From NCBI GenBank assembly GCA_037442565.1, contig JBBIQA010000003.1, positions 1 to 64,000 on the forward strand: 64,000 nucleotides of DNA, written 5' to 3'. Positions 34,766 through 43,780 of this stretch are shown here, one piece after another. Source of the stretch: PALSA-911 sp037442565. Lineage in GTDB: Bacteria; Pseudomonadota; Alphaproteobacteria; Acetobacterales; Acetobacteraceae. The stretch's first letter is position 1, and each line of letters opens with the position of its first letter. Below the pieces are notes generated by a model. That model searched no databases. It was not told the origin of the DNA and saw only the letters and a list, made by a program, of their open reading frames with translations. The translations under genes and the position numbers were made by a program.

Positions 34766-35515
34766 ATGGAAACCAGAATCGATGAAATCGCCGACGGCAT
34801 CTATCGCTTCTCGACATGCGTGGCGGAGATAGCGCCTCCTGCCGGTTTCACCTTCAACCAGTTTCTCGTTCTTGGGGACGAGCCCCTGCTGTTCCATACC
34901 GGTCTACGGCGAATGTTCCCCCTCATACGGTCGGCTGTCAGCCGCGTCATTCCGCCCGAGCGGCTGCGTTGGATCACCTTCGGCCACTATGAGGCGGACG
35001 AGTGCGGTGCGATGAACGAGTGGCTGGCGGCCGCGCCGCGGGCCGAGGTGGCGCACGGACAGACCGGTTGCCTGGTGTCGCTGAACGACATGGCCGACCG
35101 CGCGCCGCGCGTCCTGCAGGATGGCGAAACGATCGACCTGGGGCAGGGAAAGCGGGTCCGCTACATCGACACGCCGCACATCCCACATGGCTGGGAGGCG
35201 GGCGTGCTTTACGAGGAGACAACCGGAACCCTGCTGTGCGGCGACCTGTTCGCCCAGCTCGGCAATGGTCCCGCGTTGACGCAGGACGATATTGTCGGGC
35301 CCGCGATCGTCGCCGAGGACATATTCAGGTCTTCCAGCCTGAACCCTGCCACGGGCGCAACGATCCGCGGGCTGGCGGAGCTGTCACCGCGCACGTTGGC
35401 GCTGATGCATGGTCCGTCGTTTTCCGGCGATGGCGCGGCCGCGCTACGCGCCCTGGCCGAGAATTACGACCAGCGCATTTCCGCGGCTGGTGCGATCGCG
35501 CAAGGCGGGCGCTGA
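34766..35515 (+). CDS. Flavodiiron-like MBL protein without flavodoxin domain
   Basis: A 249-residue protein from the ATG at 34766 (GGGGGAA upstream). The MBL core carries GHYEADECG, giving His74, Glu76 and Asp78 in place of the HxHxDH motif. His141, Asp160 and His215 complete the set, with spacings very close to those of flavodiiron proteins (HxExDx62Hx18Dx~60H). This predicts a non-haem diiron O2/NO-reducing or sensing site. No FMN-binding flavodoxin domain follows, so electrons would have to come from a separate partner, or the protein is a sensor. It is followed by fumC after 101 bp. Confidence 0.8.
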   Translation: METRIDEIADGIYRFSTCVAEIAPPAGFTFNQFLVLGDEPLLFHTGLRRMFPLIRSAVSRVIPPERLRWITFGHYEADECGAMNEWLAAAPRAEVAHGQTGCLVSLNDMADRAPRVLQDGETIDLGQGKRVRYIDTPHIPHGWEAGVLYEETTGTLLCGDLFAQLGNGPALTQDDIVGPAIVAEDIFRSSSLNPATGATIRGLAELSPRTLALMHGPSFSGDGAAALRALAENYDQRISAAGAIAQGGR

Positions 35516-35616
35516 GCGGCGCGGGGGTAAGATGGCTTCTACGGCTGGGACGCATAATCATCCCTGCGCAGCCGCTGCGTGCGGCGTCGACATTCGTTAC
35601 CGGAGAGAGCAACGCC

Positions 35617-37020
35617 ATGGCCCCCACACGGCAGGAAACCGACAGCCTCGGCGTGGTGGAAGTTCCCGCCGACCGCCTCTGGGGCGCGCAGACGCAGCGG
35701 TCGCTGCAATATTTCAGCATCGGCCGCGACCTGATGCCGCCCGAGATGATCGCCGCCTATGCGCTACTGAAGAAGGCCGCCGCCGACGCCAACCACGCCG
35801 GCGGACGGCTCGCCGGCCCGGTCCACGCGCTGATCGTGCAGGCCTGCGACGAGATCCTCGCCGGGCGGCATCACGACATGTTTCCGCTGCATGTGTGGAT
35901 GACCGGCAGCGGCACGCAGTTCAACATGAACGTGAACGAGGTCATCGCGAACCGGTGCTGCCAACTCGCGGGCACCGCGCTCGGCAGCAAGGATCCGGTG
36001 CACCCCAACGACCATGTGAACATGTCGCAATCGTCCAACGACACGTTCCCCTCCGCCATGTGCATCGCGGCCGCGACCGGCGTGACCGGGCGGCTGCTGC
36101 CGGCGGTGACCGCGCTCTGCGACGCGATCGCCGCGAAGGCCGAGGCATGGCAGGACATCGTCAAGATCGGCCGCACCCACATGCAGGACGCCACGCCGAT
36201 CACCCTCGGCCAGGAATGGTTCGGCTATGTCGGAATGCTGGGCGATAACCTCGATCGCCTGCGCGACGCGCTGAAGGGGGTTTATGAATTGGCGCTGGGC
36301 GGCACGGCGGTGGGCACCGGGATCAACGCCGCGCCCGGCTTCGCCGAGGCGGCCGCTCGCGGGATCGCGCGCCTCACCGCACTGCCCTTCGTCAGCGCCC
36401 CCAACAAATTTGCCGTGCAGGGCTCGCATGACGCGCTGGTGCAGTTGTCCGGCACCCTGCGCACGCTGGCGGTCTCGGTCTACAAGATCGCCAACGACAT
36501 CCGCCTGATGGCCTGCGGTCCGCGTGCCGGCTTTGCCGAGTTGCGCCTGCCGGAGAACGAGCCTGGCTCCTCCATCATGCCGGGCAAGGTCAACCCGACC
36601 CAGGCCGAGGCGCTGACCATGATCGCGGTTCAGGTGATGGCCAATGATGTCGCCGCCGGTTTCGGCGGCGCGGGCGGCTATCTGGAAATGAACGTCTACA
36701 AGCCGCTGATCATCTTCAACGTGATGCAGTCGATCACCCTGCTGAGCGACGGCTGCACGAATTTCCGCCGCTTTCTGGTCGAGGGCACCGAGCCCAACCG
36801 AGGAAGGATCCAGGAATACGTCGAAACCTCCCTCATGCTGGTGACCGCCCTGGCGCCGGTGATCGGCTACGACAAGGCCTCGCAGATCGCGCATCACGCC
36901 ACGGACCGCGACCTGACGCTGAAGGCGGCGGCGCTGGAACTTGGTTTCGTGACGGAAGAGGAATTCGACCGGATCGTGGATCCCGCCAAGATGGTGCGTC
37001 CCTACATCGCCGGGGGATAG
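35617..37020 (+). CDS. fumC: Class II fumarase
   Basis: A 467-residue fumarase C. The ATG at 35617 has GGAGAG upstream. Superfamily motifs are TGSGTQFNMNVNEVIANR, HPNDHVNMSQSSNDTFPSAM, GRTHMQDATPITLGQE and the flexible active-site loop GSSIMPGKVNPTQ. The pattern (MTGSGTQ, PGKVNPTQ) points to fumarase rather than aspartase. It interconverts fumarate and malate in the TCA cycle without an iron-sulfur cluster. A paralogous aspartate ammonia-lyase lies at 52115-53403. Confidence 0.95.
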   Translation: MAPTRQETDSLGVVEVPADRLWGAQTQRSLQYFSIGRDLMPPEMIAAYALLKKAAADANHAGGRLAGPVHALIVQACDEILAGRHHDMFPLHVWMTGSGTQFNMNVNEVIANRCCQLAGTALGSKDPVHPNDHVNMSQSSNDTFPSAMCIAAATGVTGRLLPAVTALCDAIAAKAEAWQDIVKIGRTHMQDATPITLGQEWFGYVGMLGDNLDRLRDALKGVYELALGGTAVGTGINAAPGFAEAAARGIARLTALPFVSAPNKFAVQGSHDALVQLSGTLRTLAVSVYKIANDIRLMACGPRAGFAELRLPENEPGSSIMPGKVNPTQAEALTMIAVQVMANDVAAGFGGAGGYLEMNVYKPLIIFNVMQSITLLSDGCTNFRRFLVEGTEPNRGRIQEYVETSLMLVTALAPVIGYDKASQIAHHATDRDLTLKAAALELGFVTEEEFDRIVDPAKMVRPYIAGG

Positions 37021-37025
37021 TGCGG

Positions 37026-37646
37026 TTAGGCATCGAACGGCGCCCTGGCCAGGATCTCGCGCCACAGAAGCTCCCAGGTCGGCCAGTCATGGCCGCCTTC
37101 GGTGACCGCGGCTCGCCCTTCCGGCAATTCGGCGGCGAGCAACCGGCCCGCCGCCGCGTAGCGGTCCGCCATTCCGTAGCCCACATACAGGCGGGGCGGC
37201 AGCCCGGCCTTGAGGCCGGCCAGCAGGCGGCGCTCGGTGTCCTGCGCGGCAATCGGTCCTGGCTGCCACCGCGCCAGGCCGCCGGCGGCGGCGACCTCGG
37301 CGATCAGCCCGCGCGTGCCGAGGAAGGGCGCCAGCAGGATCATCCCCTCGATGACCGCCGGATACGCCTGGGCATGGAGCAGCGCCCCCATCGCGCCGAG
37401 CGAAATCCCCAGCAGCCACAGCCGCCGATGCCCGCGCGCCAGGGCCGGGGCGATGATTTCGGCGTGCAGCCACGCAGCCGCGTCGCCCTCCAGGTAGCGT
37501 TCGGCCGGCAGGTTCGCAACGATCGCGTCGACCCCTCCGGCCCCGCCGGCCTGCCGGCGCAGGGCATCGAGGAAGCCGTGCTCAGCGAAATCGCCGGGCT
37601 GGAAATAGGCCCCCGGCACCATCACCAGAAGCGGGCGATCGGTCAT
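37026..37646 (-). CDS. Alpha/beta-hydrolase at the end of the aryl-polyene-type cluster
   Basis: A 206-residue small alpha/beta hydrolase. The nucleophile elbow GISLGAMG places Ser82; Asp161 (GYGMADR) and His186 (EGGHDWPTW) complete a triad. It starts at the ATG at 37646, overlapping the stop of the MMPL exporter gene by 4 bp (ATGA), so it is the last gene of the minus-strand block. It could act as a thioesterase or esterase releasing or proof-reading intermediates, or modify the pigment. It is convergent with fumC, 5 bp apart. Confidence 0.8.
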   Translation of the reverse strand: MTDRPLLVMVPGAYFQPGDFAEHGFLDALRRQAGGAGGVDAIVANLPAERYLEGDAAAWLHAEIIAPALARGHRRLWLLGISLGAMGALLHAQAYPAVIEGMILLAPFLGTRGLIAEVAAAGGLARWQPGPIAAQDTERRLLAGLKAGLPPRLYVGYGMADRYAAAGRLLAAELPEGRAAVTEGGHDWPTWELLWREILARAPFDA

Positions 37647-40015
37647 GTCCGGCGCGGGCTCAGCACGGCGCCGAACAGCAGGCACAGGAAGGCCCCGAGC
37701 GCCACCGTGGCGCCGATGCCGTGCAGCACCGGCACGCGCGAGAACGACAGGATGCCGAAGCCGATCACCGTGCACAGATTGGCCAGCACCAGCGAGGCGA
37801 CCATGCGGGCCCGGTCGCCGGAGGCGGCGATGCACACCCTCCCGCCCGGCCCGGCCGCAGGCTCCGGGGGTTTGAGATATGGGCGCTCGAAGAACAGGCA
37901 GTAATTCGATCCGACCGCCACCACCAGCAGCAGGCCGAACAGGTTGAAGATCGACAGGCGCTGCGAGCCTGCCAACAGCATCGCCGCGGTGCAGATAACG
38001 GCGGCCGCCAGCGGCAGCAGCACCGCGGCGATCCGCCGGGGATCGCGCAGACTGACGGCCAGCAGCGCCACGATCACCAGGCCGCCGACGCCCGAGAGCG
38101 TCAGCGCCTCGCCGCGATAGCTGTCCAGCAGATTGTCAGACTCCCGCTTCAGGTCGAGGAAGACCAGACCAGGCACGCCGAGGGCGTCGATCCTGCCAGC
38201 CAGGGCCGGGCCGTCCACCACCGCGTGCAGTGGCAGCAAGGCGACCCAGCCCGACCCGTGCCGCGTCAGGAGCGTATCCACCTGCAGGGCGAGGCTGGTG
38301 CCGTCCAGGTCTTCGCGCCGCAGCAATTGGCCTTGCCGCGCGGCTTCCACATCGGTCAGGAACGGGGCGAAGATATCGCCGCGCAGCCTGGTGCCGATCA
38401 CTGCCTGGGCCAGGTTGGCCGCCAGTGTTTGCGTATCGGGCAGCGCGGCGCGGCGGGCGCTTTGAGTGGCCTGGCTCGGCAGCCACTGCCCGGGCGCGTC
38501 GAAACCGCCGATCGCACCGGATGCGATCACAGGCTCCAGCCGCGCGGCGACCCGTTCGCTCGCCGCCAGGGCCGCCTCGCGGTCCGCTCCTTCGACCACG
38601 AGCATGTAACGCACATCCGGTGCTCCGATCTCGCGGCGCAGCCGGGCGTCGAGCGCGGTCTCGGCGGCTGGAATGGGGCTCATGCTGGTGAGTTCGCTCT
38701 CCCAATAGGGCGCGCGATGCAGCCCGACCGACAGGAGGGCGGCGAGCGTGACGCCCAGCACGACCCAGCGCAGCCATGCCGCATGGCGGAACAGCGCCAG
38801 CACCGGGACGGCAAACCAGACCGAGCCGGAAGCGGAGAAATTCTCCGCCAGCAATGCCGGCAGAACCCAGCGCGTCACCGCCAGGGCGGTGAGCAGCCCG
38901 ATGATGGTGAACAGGCCCAGCTGCGCGAAGCCGGTGAAATTCGATGCGAGCATGGCGCTGAAGCCGCACACCGAGGTCAGCATGCCCAAGCGCAAAGTCG
39001 GCCAGATGCGCGGCAGCGTGGCGCGCGGCGCACCGCCGGGCGGCGTCTGGGTGAACAAATAGATGGCGTAGTCGACCGCCTCGCCGATCAGCGTCACGCC
39101 GAAGCCGAGCGTGATGCCGTGCACGAAACCGAACGCGGCGCCCACCGCGGCGATGCCGGCCAGGATGCCGCTCCCGACCGGCAGCAACGCCAGCACCAGC
39201 ACCCGTGCCGAACGATACGCCAGCAGCAGCACCCCGGCGACCAGCACGGTGGCGATCAGGGAAAGCCGCTCCGCGTCGCCCTTGATATGCGCGCGCGACT
39301 CCACCGCGAACACCGGCGGCCCGGTCGTTACCAGCGTGGCCGTGCCGGCGTCCGGCACCTCGCGGCGTGCCGCGTCGAACGCCTCGTGGATCCGGTTCAG
39401 CGCCGCTTCCTGGCCGTCGATGTCGAAACCGGCCGCCCGGGTCGAGACCATCAGCAGGGCGCTGGCGCCGTCATGTGTGAACCACACACCACCGACGCTG
39501 GCCGGGTGCGAGCGCCCCTCCAGATTCTGCAGGAGTTTCAGCATCTCCCCGGTCGGGTCGGCGGGCAGCATACGCTTGACCAGCACGCCGAGATCGGAGC
39601 CCAGCAGGGCGACATCTTCATCCAGCGCGCGGCGCAGGGCCGGCTTGCTGAAATGCTCCGGCGTGACGGCCGGGCTGAGCAGATAGCGGTGCCGCCACAG
39701 CAGGTCGCGCTCGCGCGTCATCGCCGAAGCTTCGCCGTTATTGACCACCGCGAAACGGTCGTCCTGGCGCAGTTTCGCCGCCAGGCTGCGGCTCAAGGAC
39801 GCCAGGGCGGCGGGCGGCGCGTGTTCCAGCGCGACCAGGATCAACCGGGACACCACGCCCTCGCGCAGCTGGTCGACCAGCAATTGCTGCGCCGGTCGCG
39901 GCGATCGCGGCAGGAACGCCGACATGTCGGTGTCGAACGGCGTGCGGGCGATGGTCAGCGCGGCGACGGCCAGCCCCATCAGCCAGACGCCGACGATCAG
40001 GCGGCGGAGGGTCAT
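37643..40015 (-). CDS. MMPL/RND-family exporter of the polyene cluster
   Basis: A 790-residue MMPL-family transporter. The duplicated RND layout is visible: TM1 near the N-terminus, a periplasmic loop up to about residue 245, then a block of TM helices (GVLLLAYRSARVLVLALLPVGSGILAG, GFGVTLIGEAVDYAIYLFTQ) and a second half ending LSFSRVPVLHGIGATVALGAFLCLLFGAVL. This is the type of exporter found in aryl polyene and xanthomonadin clusters, thought to hand the lipid-linked pigment toward the outer membrane. It overlaps the LolA-like gene and the hydrolase gene by 4 bp each. Confidence 0.88.
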   Translation of the reverse strand: MTLRRLIVGVWLMGLAVAALTIARTPFDTDMSAFLPRSPRPAQQLLVDQLREGVVSRLILVALEHAPPAALASLSRSLAAKLRQDDRFAVVNNGEASAMTRERDLLWRHRYLLSPAVTPEHFSKPALRRALDEDVALLGSDLGVLVKRMLPADPTGEMLKLLQNLEGRSHPASVGGVWFTHDGASALLMVSTRAAGFDIDGQEAALNRIHEAFDAARREVPDAGTATLVTTGPPVFAVESRAHIKGDAERLSLIATVLVAGVLLLAYRSARVLVLALLPVGSGILAGIAAVGAAFGFVHGITLGFGVTLIGEAVDYAIYLFTQTPPGGAPRATLPRIWPTLRLGMLTSVCGFSAMLASNFTGFAQLGLFTIIGLLTALAVTRWVLPALLAENFSASGSVWFAVPVLALFRHAAWLRWVVLGVTLAALLSVGLHRAPYWESELTSMSPIPAAETALDARLRREIGAPDVRYMLVVEGADREAALAASERVAARLEPVIASGAIGGFDAPGQWLPSQATQSARRAALPDTQTLAANLAQAVIGTRLRGDIFAPFLTDVEAARQGQLLRREDLDGTSLALQVDTLLTRHGSGWVALLPLHAVVDGPALAGRIDALGVPGLVFLDLKRESDNLLDSYRGEALTLSGVGGLVIVALLAVSLRDPRRIAAVLLPLAAAVICTAAMLLAGSQRLSIFNLFGLLLVVAVGSNYCLFFERPYLKPPEPAAGPGGRVCIAASGDRARMVASLVLANLCTVIGFGILSFSRVPVLHGIGATVALGAFLCLLFGAVLSPRRT

Positions 40016-40626
40016 TTAGGCTTCGCGTCGATCGTCATCTCGGTCCGGTCGCCGTCGCTCTCCAGCGTCTCGACGCCGGTCAGCGCGTCGCCGCTGCCTG
40101 TGATGCGGATGATCGACACCAGTTCGCGGATGTGCGGTTCCCTGGGAGACAGATCGAGCTGCCAGCCCGCCGCATCGCCGTGCAGCGAGGTTGTGTAGAA
40201 GCGGGTCAACGTCGTCAGGTCGCCCGCCATGGTGGCACGCACCCCGGCGACCAGGGCGCCGATCTCCGGCCGTTCCTGCAGCGAGATCACGCGCGCCGGC
40301 TCGCCGGGACGCTCGACGGTCAGCCGGTCGCCGGCGATCGTCAGCCGGCTGGGCTGGGGCAGCAGCGTCTGCTTCTCCAGCCGGTCGGGCGCGACATAAC
40401 GCAGGATGCCGGAGGATTGCAGCGGCGCGGTCGTCATCTGCAGGTATTTGCGCTCGACGAAGCGGGCCGTGCCCGATGGAACCCGGCTCAGCCCGGCCAT
40501 CAGTTCGGCCAGCCCCCAGCGCGGGGCGGCGATGTCACGCCCGGCCCGGCCCGCCGCCGGCCAAAGCGCCAGCGCGAAGGCCAGCCAGTAGGCCACAGCC
40601 CTGCGGGTACTAGCTCCAGAAGTCAT
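40012..40626 (-). CDS. LolA-like periplasmic lipid carrier
   Basis: A 204-residue protein from the ATG at 40626, whose first 17 bases overlap the acyltransferase gene. A signal peptide (RRAVAYWLAFALALWPAAGRA) precedes an outer-membrane-lipoprotein-carrier-like beta domain (TARFVERKYLQMTTAPLQSSGILRYVAPDRLEK), with the late strand VSIIRITGSGDALTGVETLESDGDRTEM. LolA-like proteins are standard members of aryl polyene clusters and probably ferry the lipid product across the periplasm after the MMPL exporter. Confidence 0.85.
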   Translation of the reverse strand: MTSGASTRRAVAYWLAFALALWPAAGRAGRDIAAPRWGLAELMAGLSRVPSGTARFVERKYLQMTTAPLQSSGILRYVAPDRLEKQTLLPQPSRLTIAGDRLTVERPGEPARVISLQERPEIGALVAGVRATMAGDLTTLTRFYTTSLHGDAAGWQLDLSPREPHIRELVSIIRITGSGDALTGVETLESDGDRTEMTIDAKPK

Positions 40627-41476
40627 AGAAGTTGAACCAGTTGTAAGGCGCCTCGCGGCAGTAATGCTCCAGTCGGGCGACATAGTGGCGCATCGAGGCT
40701 GCCACATCCCCCGGGTCCGGCATCGCCTCGAACAGGATGTCGTAGCGATTGCCGCCGCGATAGATGCCGAACATCAGCAGCACCGGCTGGCCGAGCAACG
40801 CCGCCATGCGGAACGGACCTTCGGGAAACCAGGCCGGCGCCCCCAGAAACGGCAGCCGCACGCGGCGATCCTCGGTCAACCCGCGATCGGCCAGCACGCC
40901 GACCAGATGCCCGCGTTCCAGCCGGTCGCGCACCGCCAGGATGGAGCCCGGGCGGCCGAGGGCGATGATCTCCATGCCCAAGGCGGGGTTGACGGCGTTC
41001 AGCACGGCGCCGGTCTTGCGCGCGTTGTCCTCGTACATCAGCAGGCTGACCGGCAGGTCCGCCACCACGCGCCCGGCGGCGCGGCACACCTCGAAGCTGC
41101 CGAGATGGGCGCCGAACAGCAGGCAGCCTTGCCCCTTGGCACGCAATTCGTCGATCAGCGCCACGCCGTGCACGCCGATCGCGAACCGTTCGGTCTGGTT
41201 GTTCAGCAGATAGACGCGGTCCAGCAGACAGGACGCGAAGCTGTGGCAGTGCCGCCAGCCATCGCGGAAACGCGCCGCGCGGCCGAGCGCGCGCGGCAGG
41301 TAGGCGCGCGAGGCGCGTTGCCAGTGCGACGGTACCAGCATGAAATACAGACAGATGGGCAGCAGCAGGGCCCGCATCGGCCGCCTGCCGAGACGCAGGG
41401 CCAGCCAGACGATCGCGTGGATCGTCCAGACCGAGCCGCGCTCCTTCTGTGTCGCCCAGTTCGGCCGCTTCACCAT
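40610..41476 (-). CDS. LpxL/HtrB-type acyltransferase of the polyene cluster
   Basis: A 288-residue lysophospholipid/lipid A acyltransferase-family protein with an N-terminal membrane-proximal segment (ALLLPICLYFMLVPS). The HxxxxE catalytic motif is in FGAHLGSFE (His124, Glu129). Downstream EDNARKTGAVLNA and a PEGPF-type block fit the fold. In related clusters this enzyme transfers the aryl polyene acyl chain to a lipid or sugar acceptor at the inner membrane. It ends overlapping the LolA-like start and begins 8 bp after the small dehydratase. Confidence 0.87.
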   Translation of the reverse strand: MVKRPNWATQKERGSVWTIHAIVWLALRLGRRPMRALLLPICLYFMLVPSHWQRASRAYLPRALGRAARFRDGWRHCHSFASCLLDRVYLLNNQTERFAIGVHGVALIDELRAKGQGCLLFGAHLGSFEVCRAAGRVVADLPVSLLMYEDNARKTGAVLNAVNPALGMEIIALGRPGSILAVRDRLERGHLVGVLADRGLTEDRRVRLPFLGAPAWFPEGPFRMAALLGQPVLLMFGIYRGGNRYDILFEAMPDPGDVAASMRHYVARLEHYCREAPYNWFNFYDFWS

Positions 41477-41484
41477 CGCGCGGG

Positions 41485-41790
41485 TTATGGCGGCCCGAAG
41501 CGCAGCGCGCCAGTCAACACGCGCGGACCGCCCGGGGCGAGCGTGCAGGTGAAGCGGATGTCGCCGTTCGCCGCGGCTTCCCAGTCGATCGACAGGAGAT
41601 CGCCGGGGCGGACCGGATGCAGGAATTTGGCCGAGCCGATCTGGCGGCAGATCAGGCCGGGGTGCCCCGGGGCGATGGCGCCGATGATTTCCGCCAGCAG
41701 GGCGGCGCCGGGGATGATCGGATTGCCCGGGAAATGTCCCGCCGCCGCAGGATGGTCCATGGCCATAGGCCGCTCCGCGTGTCCACTCAT
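41485..41790 (-). CDS. Small hotdog dehydratase (ApeI-like)
   Basis: A 101-residue single-hotdog protein. HPAAAGHFPGNPIIPGA (residues 13-29) is the FabZ/FabA-type active-site motif, with His19 and Glu34 (LLAEI) as likely catalytic pair. It is much shorter than FabZ because the C-terminal strands are reduced. In aryl polyene synthesis such a protein dehydrates 3-hydroxyacyl-ACP intermediates, often as a heterodimer with a second hotdog protein; here that would be the product of 47130-47561. The start overlaps the ligase stop (ATGA). Confidence 0.82.
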   Translation of the reverse strand: MSGHAERPMAMDHPAAAGHFPGNPIIPGAALLAEIIGAIAPGHPGLICRQIGSAKFLHPVRPGDLLSIDWEAAANGDIRFTCTLAPGGPRVLTGALRFGPP

Positions 41791-43047
41791 CGGCGGCTAT
41801 CAGCCTCGGCCAGCATTTGCGTCACGGTTTCCCGGGTCAGCTTGCCCAGCTCGTTGCGTTGCAGGCGTGGCACCAGGTGCAGCTTCCGCGGCAGGAAGGC
41901 GGGGTCGATGCGCCGGCGCAGGGCGGCCAGGATGGCGGCTGCCGTGAGCCCCGGCGCCACGGCGAAGGCGACCAGCCGCGCGGGGCCGGATCCCGTTTCG
42001 TCCCCCATCACGAACACGGCGTCCTGCACGCCCTCGATGGCGTTGATCTGGGCATTCAGATAGGCAAGTGAACTGCGCTTGCCGGCGATGTTGACGAGAT
42101 CGGCGGTGCGCCCGAGCAACCGGAAATGGCGGGGATCGCGCAGCTCCATGATATCGGCCAGCTGCGTCTCGACCGGGATGGCCGGCCCGTCGGCCCAGGT
42201 GGCCGTCCCGTCCTGGCGCAGCGCGATGCCCTCCAGGCAGGTCCATTCCTCGGTGTGCAGGGTGCGCCGGGCGGCCAACTGGCCGACCTCGGAACAGCCG
42301 AAGATTTCATGCACGGGAGCGGCGAAGCCGGCTTCCGCCGCGGCCGCCAGATCGCGCGGCAGCGGTGCGGTGGCTGACACGATAAGATCCATCGGCGGCA
42401 GGGCGCCGGCTAAATCCATCGGCGGCAGGGCGCCGGCTAAATCCATCGGCGGCAGGTCGCCGGCTAAATCCATCGGCGGCAGGGCGCCGGGCTCGGCGAC
42501 GAGCACCCGCAGATGCGCCGGCGTGGTGATCAGGATGCGCGGGCGGGGAGCGGCGGCGAGGCGGGCGCAGATGTCGCTGGGGTAGAACGGCCGCTCCGCA
42601 TGCAGCACCACGGCGTGCTGCCAGGCCAGCAGGATCAGCGATTCCAGCCCGTAGCTGTGCTGGTGCGGCACCGTGCCGATCAGGCTGGCGCCAGGCAGGC
42701 GGTCGACCCCGAGTTCCAGCCCGGCGCTGATGGCGCTGGAAACCAGCAGGCCCCAGCTGCGCACATGCGGCTGCGGCAGCCCGGTCGAGCCGGATGTGAA
42801 CAGGATCGCGGCGGGCTGGCCGGCGGCGAAACGCGGCAACGGCGCAGGTTCCTCGCTGCGGGCCGGCAGGGTCGGATAGGGGAACACCGGCACCGAAGCC
42901 GCCTGTGGGGTGTAAGTTGGAGTGTCGGTCAGGCAATAGACGTCGTCATACCCGGCAAGGGTCGCCTCGATCAGCCCAGGCGCCTCGGACGGCGGCAGCA
43001 GGGTGATCTGGCGGCGGCACAGCGACGCGGCGAAGCCGACCGCGAAC
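41787..43047 (-). CDS. Adenylate-forming aryl/acyl ligase (N-terminus lost in assembly gap)
   Basis: The C-terminal 419 residues of an ANL-superfamily ligase, truncated by the gap at 43048. The phosphate-binding loop ILFTSGSTGLPQPH, later HEIFGCSEVGQLAARR, and the hinge/C-domain FRLLGRTADLVNIAGKRSS ... LHLVPRLQRNELGKLTRETV are intact. It probably activates the aryl starter acid and loads the acyl carrier protein. A 27-bp unit is repeated nearly four times in frame between LRVLVAEPG and LIVSATAPL, inserting LPPMDLAGA-type repeats absent from ordinary ligases. The reading frame crosses the gap only by chance; residues beyond it belong to another gene. Confidence 0.85.
42387..42490 (-). repeat. 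27-bp in-frame tandem repeat in the ligase gene
   Basis: Three full and one partial (23 of 27 bases) copies of a 27-bp unit run from 42387 to 42490, with only a G/T change in copy 3. On the coding strand each encodes nine residues LPPMDLAG(A/D). The near-identity of copies points to recent slippage or an active minisatellite. Confidence 0.9.
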
Positions 43048-43147
43048 NNNNNNNNNNNNNNNNNNNNNNNNNNNNNNNNNNNNNNNNNNNNNNNNNNNNN
43101 NNNNNNNNNNNNNNNNNNNNNNNNNNNNNNNNNNNNNNNNNNNNNNN
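43048..43147. other. Assembly gap (100 N)
   Basis: Exactly 100 N bases, a conventional placeholder of unknown true length. It removes the end of the COG4648-like membrane protein gene and the beginning of the ligase gene. Confidence 0.98.
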
Positions 43148-43780
43148 GGGAACATGGATGCCGTGCCGCCTGTGGCGATAGGCGAGTTCGGCGCCGAACA
43201 TCAGCAGCACCAGCGGCACGGTGCCGAGATTGACGAACGCCGACCACCACGCCAGCGGCGCGAACCGCCAAAGCAGCAGCGAGGCGGCAAGCTGAGCGGT
43301 GAAGAAGCCGCACCAGGCGATGGTGACCGCGCGCGTATAGCGCAGCAGATCGTCGCTCAGCGCGCCGCGCGAGCGGCGCGCCACGATGGTGATGAGGGCG
43401 TCCCGCCCCGGGGCCAGCGAGGTGGCGAACAGCGTCAGCAGCCCAAGATAGGCGGCGGCGTGCGGCACCGCTTCCGCCAGCGACAGTCCGGCATCCGCGC
43501 GGCGCCAGATGGCCACGGTCAGGCCGAACAGGCCGGCGCAAACCATCAGGCGGACGGCCAGCCAGCGCCCAGGGTTGCGGCGAATTGCCGGGGCTGCTGC
43601 CAATGACAATGCGGCCCAGCCGATCAACCCGGCCTGAACGGCGATCAGCGATCCCGCGAGAGCCGTGCCACGATGACTGACGAGGGACACATGGGCGACG
43701 ATCGGTGCGCCCAGCAGACAGGCGACGGCCAGGAATTTGCCGACATTGCGTGCCCGGATCGTATGGGCGAAGGCGCGCAT
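43148..43780 (-). CDS. COG4648-like membrane protein (C-terminus lost in gap)
   Basis: A 211-residue fragment beginning at the ATG at 43780, directly after the carrier-protein stop (TAG then ATG). It has about five to six hydrophobic helices, including FLAVACLLGAPIVAHVSLV and AGLIGWAALSLAAAPAI. COG4648-type membrane proteins of this size accompany the ligase and carrier protein in aryl polyene clusters, with unknown role. At 211 residues it is probably nearly complete, so only a short tail is missing. Confidence 0.75.

Noticed and set aside
42387..42490. Possible CRISPR array
   Set aside because: Copies are directly adjacent without spacers, in frame inside a ligase gene; no cas genes are present.
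41787..43541. 584-residue frame extending the ligase beyond the gap
   Set aside because: Residues past the Ns are arginine-rich and antisense-like, in the wrong frame for the membrane-protein gene that occupies 43148-43780.
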